DNA from: Setoptus koraiensis
Lineage: Eukaryota; Arthropoda
DNA length: 64,000 nt
Reading direction: 5' to 3'
NCBI GenBank assembly: GCA_048013815.1
Contig: CM106585.1
Span: 22,196,001-22,260,000 of the forward strand
Made by a program: the position numbers and the translations under genes. The notes below the pieces were generated by a model. That model did not search any database and was not told the origin of the DNA. It was given only the letters and a program-made list of their open reading frames with translations. Positions 9,201-16,606 of the stretch are shown piece after piece. Each line of letters opens with the position of its first letter. The stretch's first letter is position 1.

Positions 9201-11647
9201 CAATTCATGCCGCTGGTAGGCGACAACGCGTCCACTTGTATGTCAACTTGAATGGTGTCTTGAGAATGACGATTCTTAGCAACACACAAATAATTGCCAG
9301 AATCAATGGGTTGTGCATTGCATATAATCAACGATGCATAACCATAATTGTAGAATACATTTATTCGGCCACCAATAATAATGGGCTGCGAATCCTTAAA
9401 CCATTCAATTGTCATAGAAGAATCGTCTTCCGGTTTCACTCTAGCGTCCAAATAAACATTCTTGCCTTGTTTCACTTTATTGGAGCTTGCGATCAACGAA
9501 GTGAATCGTGCCTTGCTGGCCTCAAATTCGTCCGCTTCCTCTGTCAGTCGCTGACCTCTATTGGGCAAGACAAAATAACGTGATTCCATCGTATTCTTGA
9601 ATATCTTTTCCTCTAGTGTTATTAAATCTTGCTGTTTGTATCGCTCACTCCCACCACCAGTTGCTGCTTCTTGTTCCATATTAAAATCACGAATATCTTT
9701 TGGTGCAAAATGTTGCGCGTCTTCGTTGAACTTGATGTCCATACTGGACTCGTCTTGACCATGCCTGTTTCTTATGATACATTTGTAAACACCACAATCA
9801 CTTTGCTTAAATTTGCCTATCGTTAAGCTTATGTAACCATAACTAAATAATGTTGAAGTTCTGGAGCCCACCACTAGGGGACGATCATTTAAAAACCAAT
9901 CACAGGTCATGGAGTGATCGTTGCATGGCTCATATTCGGCCTCAAGTTTTACTTGTTGGCCCTCGTGCACATAAATAATACTGTTTGTGTTTTTGCTATC
10001 AATTAACGTAGACACATAAGTTAAAGGACGGACAAATTTGGCCTTCGTCAACGACAACTCATACTGGCTAGACACTGCTGTCTGCTGTTGTGTCATCATT
10101 GATTCACTCGATAGACTGGCGCTGGCCATTGGCGACGGGCTACTCTTGTGGTCATGTCGTTTAGCTTGTCTGAGGCGCAATTTAGCCGAGCATTCGTGCA
10201 CAATTGGTTCGGTGTGGATGACGTTTGTATTGTCCTTTAAACCAGAATAACCATATTGTTGTTGTTGCTGTTGTTGTATCACTCGACAAGTGTAAACACC
10301 GAGATCCTCGCTGCGTGTTTGCAGTATGGTCAACTGTATGTAACCGAAGGTGTCTGAGACGGTCATGCGGGGATCATTGTTTATTTGCAACTCCTGACCA
10401 TTGAAAAGCCAGATAATTTTCAATTGAGGCAATATTTGCAATGCTTGAGCGGACAATCGTATTGAAAATTTGGCCGTTCTGCCCATTTGCTCTAATTGAA
10501 AATCGCTGATTTTTTCCAAAAACAAACTGTCAGACTTGTTATCGTTTTGCGATTGTTTTGCGTCTGCACCACCGCCAATGCTGCTTGTTGCTGATGATGT
10601 TCTTCCTCGTGGCGAGCTGGACAGTTGACGTATTGTTGTTCTGAATTGGTTGTCTGACTGTGACGTGCCTGGCATATTGGCGCCTGGCATGTTGGCGCCA
10701 GGCTGATTGAATCTAAATGGGCTCCGTGAATGTCTCATAATACCAGGCGCACTGGCCATAGACAGCAGAGGTGGAGGACCCGAGTGACCGCTGGCAAATC
10801 TTTGTTGTTGTTGTCTATTGTGCTGCATAAATGTGGAATGCGGCCTAGTATACAAATGTTGCTGACCAATTTGTTGTTGTTGTTGTTGTTGTTGTTGTTG
10901 CTGCTGCTGCTGTTCTTGCTGATAGGAAGATGATGCAGATGCTGATGATAATGAGGTATTAGCTAGCTCACCTTGGTGTATAGTCTCCTGACTGTGACCG
11001 TGTTGTTGATGATGATGCAATGTTGGTGATTGATATGATGATGCAGATGATGATGATTGTGATGATGTTGGTAAATTTTGAAGTGATCCAAATAGACGAC
11101 GCATGAATGATGATGGTTGTTGATGGTGTGATACTTGTTGCTGTTGCTGATGTGGTTGCTTATCTTCGAATAGACGCTTGAAATTATTTATACTTCCACT
11201 GCTCTGTTGTTGTTGTTGTTGTTGATTGTTATAGTCCTCATCTGAGAGCGCGTTGTCGGCTTGCTGTTGTTGCACGTTCGAACGCGTTACTAATTGCTCT
11301 TGAGCCAGCGACTGGCCGCCTCCCGACGACGTCGCTATGTAACTGGACGAGGACGATAATGCCGATGCACTGCGCAATCCGACATTTGGCCTCACTCTGG
11401 ACAAATTGTCATCGGAAAGATTCATGTCGTTCAGCGATTGGGTGTCACCATCGCAAGAACAACACAACAGAGATGAGGCTCGGAGATGTCCACCAGGTTG
11501 CTGCTGTTGCTGTTGTTGAGCATATTGCTGTTGCTGGCTTGCCGAGGACGCTGATAGATTTTCGTCGTTGCGCCTCACATTGACTCGTTGCACTATTTTT
11601 GCATCAGCCGGCCTCTTTAGCGCTCTACCGGACATAGGGCCCGGCAT
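1..11647 (-). CDS. titin/sallimus (kettin)-like giant muscle Ig protein, N-terminal part, 3' end outside window
   Basis: One reading frame is open on the minus strand from ATG at 11647 (AAA before the ATG, starting MPGPMSGRALKRP) to the window edge, about 3,880 codons with no intron needed. I checked the phase at ten widely spaced points; not every codon was machine-checked. Order: Gln/Ser/His-rich head (residues 1-370); six I-set-like Ig domains near residues 377-459, 535-634, 710-804, 886-1043, 1151-1251 and 1441-1534, with core W and mostly Y-x-C in strand F; a long charged Glu/Lys/Ser/Gln region; then from about residue 2786 a PEVK-like array of 57/58-residue repeats. Ig strands such as WFKDSQPI, NYGYASLII and DSGNYLCVAKN resemble those of arthropod kettin/sallimus, I-band elastic proteins linking Z-disc and thick filament. 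Stretchin-Mlck-type giant proteins are the main alternative. Family is fairly sure, exact ortholog less so. Confidence 0.72.
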   Translation of the reverse strand, partial: MPGPMSGRALKRPADAKIVQRVNVRRNDENLSASSASQQQQYAQQQQQQQPGGHLRASSLLCCSCDGDTQSLNDMNLSDDNLSRVRPNVGLRSASALSSSSSYIATSSGGGQSLAQEQLVTRSNVQQQQADNALSDEDYNNQQQQQQQSSGSINNFKRLFEDKQPHQQQQQVSHHQQPSSFMRRLFGSLQNLPTSSQSSSSASSYQSPTLHHHQQHGHSQETIHQGELANTSLSSASASSSYQQEQQQQQQQQQQQQQQIGQQHLYTRPHSTFMQHNRQQQQRFASGHSGPPPLLSMASAPGIMRHSRSPFRFNQPGANMPGANMPGTSQSDNQFRTTIRQLSSSPRGRTSSATSSIGGGADAKQSQNDNKSDSLFLEKISDFQLEQMGRTAKFSIRLSAQALQILPQLKIIWLFNGQELQINNDPRMTVSDTFGYIQLTILQTRSEDLGVYTCRVIQQQQQQQYGYSGLKDNTNVIHTEPIVHECSAKLRLRQAKRHDHKSSPSPMASASLSSESMMTQQQTAVSSQYELSLTKAKFVRPLTYVSTLIDSKNTNSIIYVHEGQQVKLEAEYEPCNDHSMTCDWFLNDRPLVVGSRTSTLFSYGYISLTIGKFKQSDCGVYKCIIRNRHGQDESSMDIKFNEDAQHFAPKDIRDFNMEQEAATGGGSERYKQQDLITLEEKIFKNTMESRYFVLPNRGQRLTEEADEFEASKARFTSLIASSNKVKQGKNVYLDARVKPEDDSSMTIEWFKDSQPIIIGGRINVFYNYGYASLIICNAQPIDSGNYLCVAKNRHSQDTIQVDIQVDALSPTSGMNWHELNESLKQGQLEHERQRQMLLRDRYGDSYISDDDDNKLDWKVIMTRHLEDSSIYSIEREQEEIIRQLVRPRPKFIKPCIANRTYFLLSDSEGNNAGSKLTGRWHDEQSVTGAYRQREDRLHLHIEAKIYPHNDDTMQVRWYRLRPRSGSLMGKDSDEDHLNQFRSIEALDSSSWIEEELTRSSDSRIKITHHFGYVSLDMEPMRGTADSGIYMCRITNNSGETSESKVNIVVKKSKRKKTTKEGARRGTEKKSVTSGAQQHEEDIMSASDNEYNRSERSSSRQLQETTGRDSQLEMARATEQQQLEERRITYRVLEDTLKYRLDREIDEIISFNCPNFVKHLSISSLDREVAKGESYYKVGEAIQIEAQVAPGNDDTMTFEWTLNGVPIQPEPQRLSYTTIFGYATLKILSLRQEDQGLYVLTASNNKGKATSSVMLNIGDYSKAILQTQSKQLQESLKESGQSKLQLQQERDANQLVSADNQQVDNKGGEFFKLCFTEDTTLFNIERTVLEEIRQLDDGNSVAMTDQRSVEAISPVPLHEAVTPEFQEDTNAPTAQKHKQPFAAVFARTAGDANAGAQTTIADGSSQISKIMSSTGEHVDDNQQAKSATTSHDLRASNEDDVLAKYPQFITPFVDNINLKMRSTAELKTSLTPRSDPTMKVEWFKDDKPLTVGNRISVHYNYGYAQLIIRDFEEHDCANYTCVATNSFGTDRITGRLSLSDKYFEPKSKPKPPRRRVKKKPDGEQDDKAKSDGNGPASMQSATAKASLIPMAESRLKKTATKSQNERHADADVRGSSDYSLKDTTNLTLLDGVELTQEPAYTISRYRTLEDTAIRTIERDEVEIIRQIDGSQDEAAHLNEVSKIKYADDSAQSSRSGERKKSLKESGSLIPKLVPGKAAQPSIDQKKASIKPEMGAIMTSTSDEVLDSFEPEYKIQKYRTLEDTELRKYERTSVESTKPITDLQKSQQQPTETGTETGAMQRPHSEKNDVLKSKIQRIRPTERRLRGGDRPMSEQESKISWSATGKRQQQQATGESETTLGDKQQPASLVGSGSVGPPELTTIEPVVDSDLIDLDYLSLCKAKDSSSLPKKTDSLPYSSSPSLPERDSVPCSSFSSSLHSPVTSKIVGQPQDSNLTSGDTQQAPTLTLEQSYKADDDHRQLFTPDLTPSDKLQHSSIISDRVAADENSLIFPADQSTTIITPPASTLVTLNNDLTTLEQIEREHVSAVSEESDGFEEDSFLYTSHLMPSESPDLDQGIERDSRRMAKSKGQIRRTVVIGSEQQRQQPQPEITGLADDQIIGASGLSEAKQPDTTARHFGSMSTTGSDRTGQFRVEDGTAKEIIPLLSSSSDKSTLLQQQATEVKKKPRERVDVSTEGDQWTISFSGRSNIIPSTHAMASEEANYLDRLDMVFNKTDADNQSMHIDNYQGDAENAMTSHLITKETNMQNVLFEADRPQEEREDLVDEKQQPASIIGSTESIDYARKRTIDDADDKVESEKQKKIMDQTAIISQKQDDRRITRGVVSQRSKKEELDEKIKDDLARLQLARMLRGEANLKDTENDDNDKKYDQWRLRSKSKSPARYSLPIETQKRQSKSSWERPPPITTPTASQLYNHYRPISRQTSSIEFDSATRASTRPSRSMAYSRESINTDLDRYVPTRYSSSSSLDRLNQRHVSPTTRSSRLHEDTSPFSDLYRKQQSENQNDGEDPLMLRRVVEVHLPLSHERQHFTFASNTCPLQQHRPDVGEDDEKKKSEDDMTKNYAKSKQGGMQKEMKNTEILETMGATSEETEVPLLEAAKEQHSIEHNVLIKQERQRDSGIFKENLGIENRGELGRTEESSQQRGRTSIELKIAKRLPDKGYRSSSAELAIDEESQDVIDDLRIDIAKDLKKKEKVSEIRENSPTELEFEAQQSDQDVYFDTVSSELDSVQKRPIDVNRDSKKKSTFVYAAEIQPEPVEIPRETKEPSKRTKKSSTELELEPQLGDEEGVEPSVESLALDVEPQQDVTDDLEIDIATGLRKKKKVPKKTKKSSTELELEPQLGDEEGVEPSVESLALDVEPQQDVTDDLEIDIATGLRKKKKVPKKTKKSSVDLELEPQPSEEDVEPTVESLALDVEPQQDVTDDLEIDISTGLRKKKKVPKKTKKSSVDLDLELEPQPSEEDVEPTVESLALDVEPQQDVADDLEIDISTGLRKKKKVPKKTKKSSTELELEPQLGDEEGVEPSVESLALDVEPQQDVADDLEIDISTGLRKKKKVPKKTKKSSVDLELEPQPSEEDVEPTVESLALDVEPQQDVTDDLEIDISTGLRKKKKVPKKTKKSSTELELEPQLGDEEGVEPSVESLALDVEPQQDVTDDLEIDISTGLRKKKKVPKKTKKSSTELELEPQLGDEEGVEPSVESLALDVEPQQDVTDDLEIDIATGLRKKKKVPKKTKKSSVDLELEPQPSEEDVEPTVESLALDVEPQQDVTDDLEIDISTGLRKKKKVPKKTKKSSVDLELEPQPSEEDVEPTVESLALDVEPQQDVTDDLEIDISTGLRKKKKVPKKTKKSSTELELEPQLGDEEGVEPSVESLALDVEPQQDVTDDLEIDIATGLRKKKKVPKKTKKSSVDLELEPQPSEEDVEPTVESLALDVEPQQDVTDDLEIDISTGLRKKKKVPKKTKKSSTELELEPQLGDEEGVEPSVESLALDVEPQQDVTDDLEIDISTGLRKKKKVPKKTKKSSVDLELEPQPSEEDVEPTVESLALDVEPQQDVADDLEIDISTGLRKKKKVPKKTKKSSTELELEPQLGDEEGVEPSVESLALDVEPQQDVADDLEIDIATGLRKKKKVPKKTKKSSVDLELEPQPSEEDVEPTVESLALDVEPQQDVADDLEFDISTGLRKKKKVPKKTKKSSTELELEPQLGDEEGVEPSVESLALDVEPQQDVADDLEIDIATGLRKKKKVPKKTKKSSVDLELEPQPSEEDVEPTVESLALDVEPQQDVTDDLEIDISTGLRKKKKVPKKTKKSSVDLELEPQPSEEDVEPTVESLALDVEPQQDVTDDLEIDIATGLRKKKKVPKKT
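3400..3615 (-). repeat. diverged founder-like unit next to the array
   Basis: In the frame of the giant gene this stretch reads SQDVIDDLRIDIAKDLKKK followed by EKVSEIRENSPTELEFEAQQ. It aligns with array text QQDVTDDLEIDIATGLRKKK, then KVPKKTKKSSTELELEPQ. It is strongly diverged, unlike the near-identical array units. It is probably an old unit that escaped homogenisation at the array edge. Confidence 0.7.
10866..10925 (-). repeat. CAA/CAG run coding a poly-Gln tract in the titin-like head
   Basis: A TTG/CTG run on the plus strand is read as about 14 consecutive Gln codons in the giant gene. Several shorter Gln and Ser runs flank it at 10250-11560. Mixed CAA and CAG codons suggest both slippage and tolerance of a disordered head. 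Confidence 0.9.
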
Positions 11648-13410
11648 TTTCGAGCGTTCAATTTGTGCCAACTAACTTTTTAATTTTGCTCACTGCTACT
11701 ATTGATATGATTACTTATCTCCACCTGGACATGACAAATGATAATATTATACTTTCGTTTCACTAGTATTGCTGTTAGAAGAACAATCACAGACTAATTA
11801 TATTATGCAAAGTAAAAAACGTGTGCAGATACGTTTTAAACGTGATTATACGTCGATGACTTACATGTAATTTCACACAAACAGTACCGATTATTTGCGA
11901 TGATAGTGATTACATAATAGAAGAAAGATAAAATAAATCAAACGTTTCTAGAGGTAGGAAGAGATGGATGGATGGATAGATGGATAGATGGATAGATATC
12001 TGAAAGGAGATTGTGCAAAAGAGTAAAGTGTTGGCAAGTAAGCATCTCGGCAAAATGATTATTGTAGTGACGAACAAACAAACAAGCGGGCAGGCTCACA
12101 TCAAAGAATCAAAGAATTTGCTGCAAGAATTTACAACATCACACAGTTGAAGCATTCGAGAAAAAAAAGCACCTAACTATATAGTTTAACCGTATCACAC
12201 TAGAGTCTTAGTCATACCATTACTCATACTTTTGATCACATATATTCACGTATAACTTTTGCTTCGAATCTCAGCTCAAAATTTCGATCCTAGTCTAACT
12301 TTCACTTATACTCTTACTTTTTACTATGACTCAACTTCCAATACTGTTGCTACTAGTGTCTTTTGCATTGTAAACAAGACATAACGTTACAACGTTACGT
12401 TGTCCCAGTTTTAGTTACGTAAATTACAAACAACACACGCACATGGGGCATAAGCTGCTATGCAAAAAGAGGACGACAGGGTGTGATATATTCCCATTGG
12501 ATCGCTGTGACTGGGTGTCTAAGAATTTGAATCATGCTCTAGTTAAACATCAACGCAACACTGGCAGCTTTGTATGCCCAAGGTCAATAATGTCAGTATG
12601 TGTGTAATTTAGCAATTTAATTACTTATAGTCAACACATGAAGCTGCTTCCTCGGCAGTAGTCGCTAACGGGGCTAGCGCCCTTCCTTGCCACCCTACAA
12701 CTACCAAGCATAAGCAGATTGATGTAGCAGTCTCTCCTTCATACAACATGCTGCCTCTTTCCCCCCATCGTCGTTCTTTATTTTTATTTATTTATATATG
12801 TATACATATATATGTTCTTCTTCATAGACACGGCAAGAGGCTGATAGAGGGAGAAACTTTGTTGCCGAGCTCAACCCTCTTGCAAAAACAGAATGCAAGA
12901 AATCGAGGCTTGTATTTAGCGTAATGTGTTTGGTAGGATTTAAAGAGCATAAGATGATTGTTTGATTGGCATCTAAAAGGGTAGTGATGTTGCATGTGAC
13001 CTGAGCGAAAAAGAACGCAGTCACAAAACGTCATTAGCGACGAATTGGGTGATTTGTGTGACTGTTGATATATTTTTAGACTTCACTCGCTAAACTAGCT
13101 GGTGTGATGAACCAAACAAGGATTTACTCGATAACTCGAGAAAAAAAAAACTTTCACAACCAATTGAATTTGGCGCGATAACGAAATCCACCTGCAGTGG
13201 GCGTCAATAGTCCCATGCCGAACTAAAGACACGTGCTTCTTAATGATGGTCCAACAACATCCTCCACCTGTACTGTGATACACCACACAATATGGTTTCC
13301 TTTTGTTATCATTAATTAGTCTGATTGAGTTATTTTTTATGTTATTTTTTTATTTTATAACTAATTAATTAATTTATCGAATCATCGCTCTATACGATTC
13401 TAATACGATC
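11648..13410. other. divergent intergenic region between the titin-like and AFG2-like genes
   Basis: No credible ORF was found. It should hold the promoters of both flanking genes, which are transcribed away from each other. It contains a GATG/GATA microsatellite near 11963-12000 and an AT-rich TATATA-type stretch near 12780-12815. The short minus-strand ORFs at 12.8-13.3 kb have no recognisable protein features. Confidence 0.6.
11963..12000. repeat. (GATG/GATA)n tetranucleotide microsatellite
   Basis: About nine tetranucleotide units of GATG changing to GATA lie upstream of the titin-like start codon. They are a simple repeat with no sign of coding. Confidence 0.95.
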
Positions 13411-15387
13411 ATGGGCAGAACACCAAGATCCAAGCAGAACAGCTCATTTGCCAACACCAGTATTAATAACAACAATCATTCTATTGTTATTGAGGAGGAC
13501 AGTGAGACGGGTTACGATGAATTTATTAAAAAATTTCCCGATGTCGAACCTGTTGAAGCACATCAACTTATTGGTTGTGATAACCAACTTGCGGCAATCA
13601 AATGCGAATTGGATGCGCTGATCGAAGGCGAACCAGTATTCATTCTCCTGGAGGGACCCATGGAAACCGGCAAGACAACGTTAGTTAAGCAGTTGGTAAA
13701 AGTGTATGAAGAAACAATTAAATTCTTCTATCTTAAAGCGCCATGGTGTCTTACAAGAGAATTCGGTTACCCGAGAAAGAGACTAGAGCTCTTGTTCAAA
13801 GAAGCAGTAGAGAAACAACCATCAGTTATTTTTATTGATGAAATTGATCGGCTGTGTTCAAATAAGAAACAAAATGATTCCAAAGAGAGCCTCATATGGG
13901 ACTCTTTACTAGATCATATGCATATATTAAAGTCTAATCCGACGTCCAAGGTCATGGTTATAGCTGCCACTAGCAGAATAGAAAGTATTGATATGCAACT
14001 TAGGAAGTATATCAAAAAAGAGATACCATTCTATTATTTTAATCAAAATCAACGCGTTGAGGCACTTGTTGTTTTACTGAAAAAATATCAGCAAGATGAA
14101 GAGTTGGCCAAACTAAGCACACTTTCCAATCTTGCTTGCAACATGGCCTGCTACTCTTATAATGCATTACAGGAATTGTGCATTGAAGCTAACAAAATTG
14201 CTAAGGCAAATGGATTGACCGGGATTGATGTGGCCTCTTTCAAGAAGGCTCAAGAGGTAATAAGGGCACCAACAGCAAAATCTATTGTTACGCCTTGTCC
14301 TAAACTCCAATGGTCTGATATTGGTGGCAATCATAGAATCAAAGAAGAGCTTATTAAATCTGTTATATGGCCCATCCAGTACCCAAAAAGGTATCAAAGA
14401 CACAACCTTGAAGCTCCCAGGGGTGCGTTACTGTACGGACCGCCTGGTTGCTCTAAAACCATGATGGCCCGTGCATTAGCTACTGAGAGTACTTTCAATT
14501 TTATCTGCATCAAAGGACCGCAGTTATTGTCGAAATGGGTCGGTGATACAGAGGCTGAGGTAAGAAAGCTGTACAAGAATGCCAAGATGCTAGCTCCATG
14601 TATTATTTTCTTCGATGAATTTGACGGAATTGCGTCTAGACGAAGTGGACAAAGTAATAACGGCACCACAGAAAGAGTTGTTGCACAGTTGTTAAGCGAG
14701 ATAGATAGTGTCGTGCCTGCGGATGGAGTTTTTACCATGGCAGCCACAAATATGCCATCATCAATTGACAAGGCTTTCCTAAGACCAGGCAGGTTAGAGT
14801 CTGTTATCTATGTTCCATTACCCTCCAGAGAGGAGAGAAGAGAAATTTTTGATATTCACATCAGAAGAAAGACCAAGGAAGATAGTATTCCAGTAGTAAT
14901 AGATACAGAAGAATTGGCCGAACGAACTGAGGGATATTCGGGAGCAGAGATTATGGGCCTTTGTAAGAGGGCATTCTACGCTGCTATGACCGAAAGCAAT
15001 AATATTGAGAAAGACGTTGAACAGATTGATGTTCGTCACTTTGAGGTGGCTTTCAATGAGGTCAAGCCCAATACTAGTGCCGAAGATATTGAGCGTTTCG
15101 AAAAGTTCAGAGACAGATCCTGTAATAATGGTTCCAACAACGACAACGACATCAACAACTGCAACGACATCAACAACTGCAACGACATCAACAACTGCAA
15201 CGGCACTGAGGAAGGTCCTAAAATTATTCCTGATGTTATCGACGAGTCGGAAATGTCGCTTCCGAAATTCTCCGAAGACAGATTGTCGCTGCAGGCCAAA
15301 CCCAACAATCGCGCCAGCACCTTGCCCAGGTCTATTCAAAGGCAAATGTCTATGCGAAAACTCTGGGGTAGACTAGTGAAAAAATAG
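13411..15387 (+). CDS. double AAA ATPase of the AFG2/SPATA5 (Cdc48-related) family
   Basis: Single-exon 658-residue protein. Domain 1 has Walker A GPMETGKT (about 82-89) and Walker B VIFIDEID (139-146). Domain 2 starts at WSDIGGNHRIKEELIKSV (about 301) with Walker A GPPGCSKT (343-350), Walker B IIFFDEFD (398-405), sensor AATN (444-447) and arginine-finger segment FLRPGR (456-461), then an SGAEI helical-lid motif. GPPGCSKT is typical of AFG2A/SPATA5, a ribosome-biogenesis ATPase that releases Rlp24 from pre-60S particles. The protein is shorter than human AFG2A (about 890 residues): the N-terminal substrate domain is missing or very short and domain 1 is divergent, so a specialised paralog is possible. 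The tail has an Asn/Asp/Cys repeat and a basic end. Confidence 0.8.
   Translation: MGRTPRSKQNSSFANTSINNNNHSIVIEEDSETGYDEFIKKFPDVEPVEAHQLIGCDNQLAAIKCELDALIEGEPVFILLEGPMETGKTTLVKQLVKVYEETIKFFYLKAPWCLTREFGYPRKRLELLFKEAVEKQPSVIFIDEIDRLCSNKKQNDSKESLIWDSLLDHMHILKSNPTSKVMVIAATSRIESIDMQLRKYIKKEIPFYYFNQNQRVEALVVLLKKYQQDEELAKLSTLSNLACNMACYSYNALQELCIEANKIAKANGLTGIDVASFKKAQEVIRAPTAKSIVTPCPKLQWSDIGGNHRIKEELIKSVIWPIQYPKRYQRHNLEAPRGALLYGPPGCSKTMMARALATESTFNFICIKGPQLLSKWVGDTEAEVRKLYKNAKMLAPCIIFFDEFDGIASRRSGQSNNGTTERVVAQLLSEIDSVVPADGVFTMAATNMPSSIDKAFLRPGRLESVIYVPLPSREERREIFDIHIRRKTKEDSIPVVIDTEELAERTEGYSGAEIMGLCKRAFYAAMTESNNIEKDVEQIDVRHFEVAFNEVKPNTSAEDIERFEKFRDRSCNNGSNNDNDINNCNDINNCNDINNCNGTEEGPKIIPDVIDESEMSLPKFSEDRLSLQAKPNNRASTLPRSIQRQMSMRKLWGRLVKK
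15145..15204 (+). repeat. 18-bp coding minisatellite (NDINNC) in the AAA gene
   Basis: About three near-perfect copies of AACGACATCAACAACTGC are read in frame as Asn-Asp-Ile-Asn-Asn-Cys, in the region after the second AAA domain. Unit length is a multiple of three. It is probably a disordered, length-variable spacer. Confidence 0.9.
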
Positions 15388-16606
15388 ATCACGATTAAAA
15401 TTGCTGACTGAGCATACTAAACGATAATATTGTCTAATCTCCGATGTTCATATGTCCTTGCCTAGTTGTTTATCATGACGTTTCTCTAATTCAGCTATCA
15501 TCTGACACTTGTGAGGGTGGATAATTTTATTTGGATGAATGATTTTTATGGCAGTGCATAGAGCAGGATGAGAATGTAGAACAAACTGCAATGTGCCGGA
15601 AAACGTCGGAAAGTCAGCAGACGGCAGTGCCAGCAGTACAACAACAACAACGTATAAACAACTCAGCTGTTTCTGATGCTGCCAGAGGGTCCTCCACGAT
15701 TCATCGAGACGTTTATTTCGCCGACGGCTGAGTTGAACATAACAGCTTCGACTCACAATGGCAGATCGATTTCTAGGATAGTCATTTCGTCGACGCCCGA
15801 TTCATCGACGCAGATTTCGGTCTCGATAACAACCAATATCAACTGTGACCCACATTTGTATATGTTCAATTTAAATTCGTCTATTGTGCGTTGAGCGCGG
15901 CACGGTAGAGGTTGATACAACGAAACTTGGTGTGTCTCTCCAAGATATTGGAGACCTTCTACCTGGTGCCCACTGAAACGATCTCGTTCTCAAACAAATG
16001 GGTTAGGTAAGGAGCGAGTGGGAAACGCGACGAAATTGACGGCCCGGGTTTGTAACGGGCGGTGTCAATGAAGCGAGCCTTTCGATGTTGTGAGTTTCGG
16101 TGAATCGATTGTTTCGATATTGCGTTAGCATTGGCCGGCTGCCATGTAGTAACGAGATGAGTTGCAGATTGCACACGACGATTGTCGGCGCCAGCAACAG
16201 CAGCAGCAGCAGCTTATCCGGATGACTGGATAGTTTGCAGTGTTAATCATAGTCGATATTATTTATATCTTGCCGTTGCAGTTTATTACGCATTAGCAGC
16301 TACCTGCTCATTTCGTCTAGACAACAACATCTGGTGGAAGCTCACTCACGCACACCTATTCAAAAGGATATTGTCAGAGGTAAATATAAATATCTACAAT
16401 ATACGGGGAGAGAGTTGCGTTGTAAGCTCTGTCACAAGCATGCATTTACTTGTTGTTGTGTGTCAGTAATAATCCCGATTATTAGACAATTTCAAAGCAT
16501 TTATTTTTCTCTCAATCACTCAACTATCATCCACTGTTAATATTGCATCGATATCGCAGGCCACTATTGGACTTGGAAAACAGAAGAGACCACCTCACCT
16601 GTGAAA
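15388..16606. other. region between AAA and SR-alpha genes; possible small minus-strand gene and 5' UTR
   Basis: A good acceptor (TATCGCAG) at 16552-16559 lies just before the SR-alpha start, so the SR-alpha leader may be spliced. On the minus strand 15448-15756 ends with a protein-like tail (MIAELEKRHDKQLGKDI), and 15757-15975 can be read as IDEFKLNIYKCGSQLILVV and onward. I could not join these into one frame-consistent gene or recognise a family. A plus-strand ORF at 15676-15894 is equally uncharacterised. Confidence 0.35.

Noticed and set aside
15680-15760. Selenoprotein reading through an in-frame TGA
   Set aside because: No redox motif around the TGA, no SECIS seen and no known family. 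A splice donor GTGAGT overlaps the same bases.
16030-16065. rRNA-like words (GGCCCGGG, ACGGGCGGTG) on the plus strand
   Set aside because: The order and surroundings do not match small-subunit rRNA. It is a short chance resemblance.
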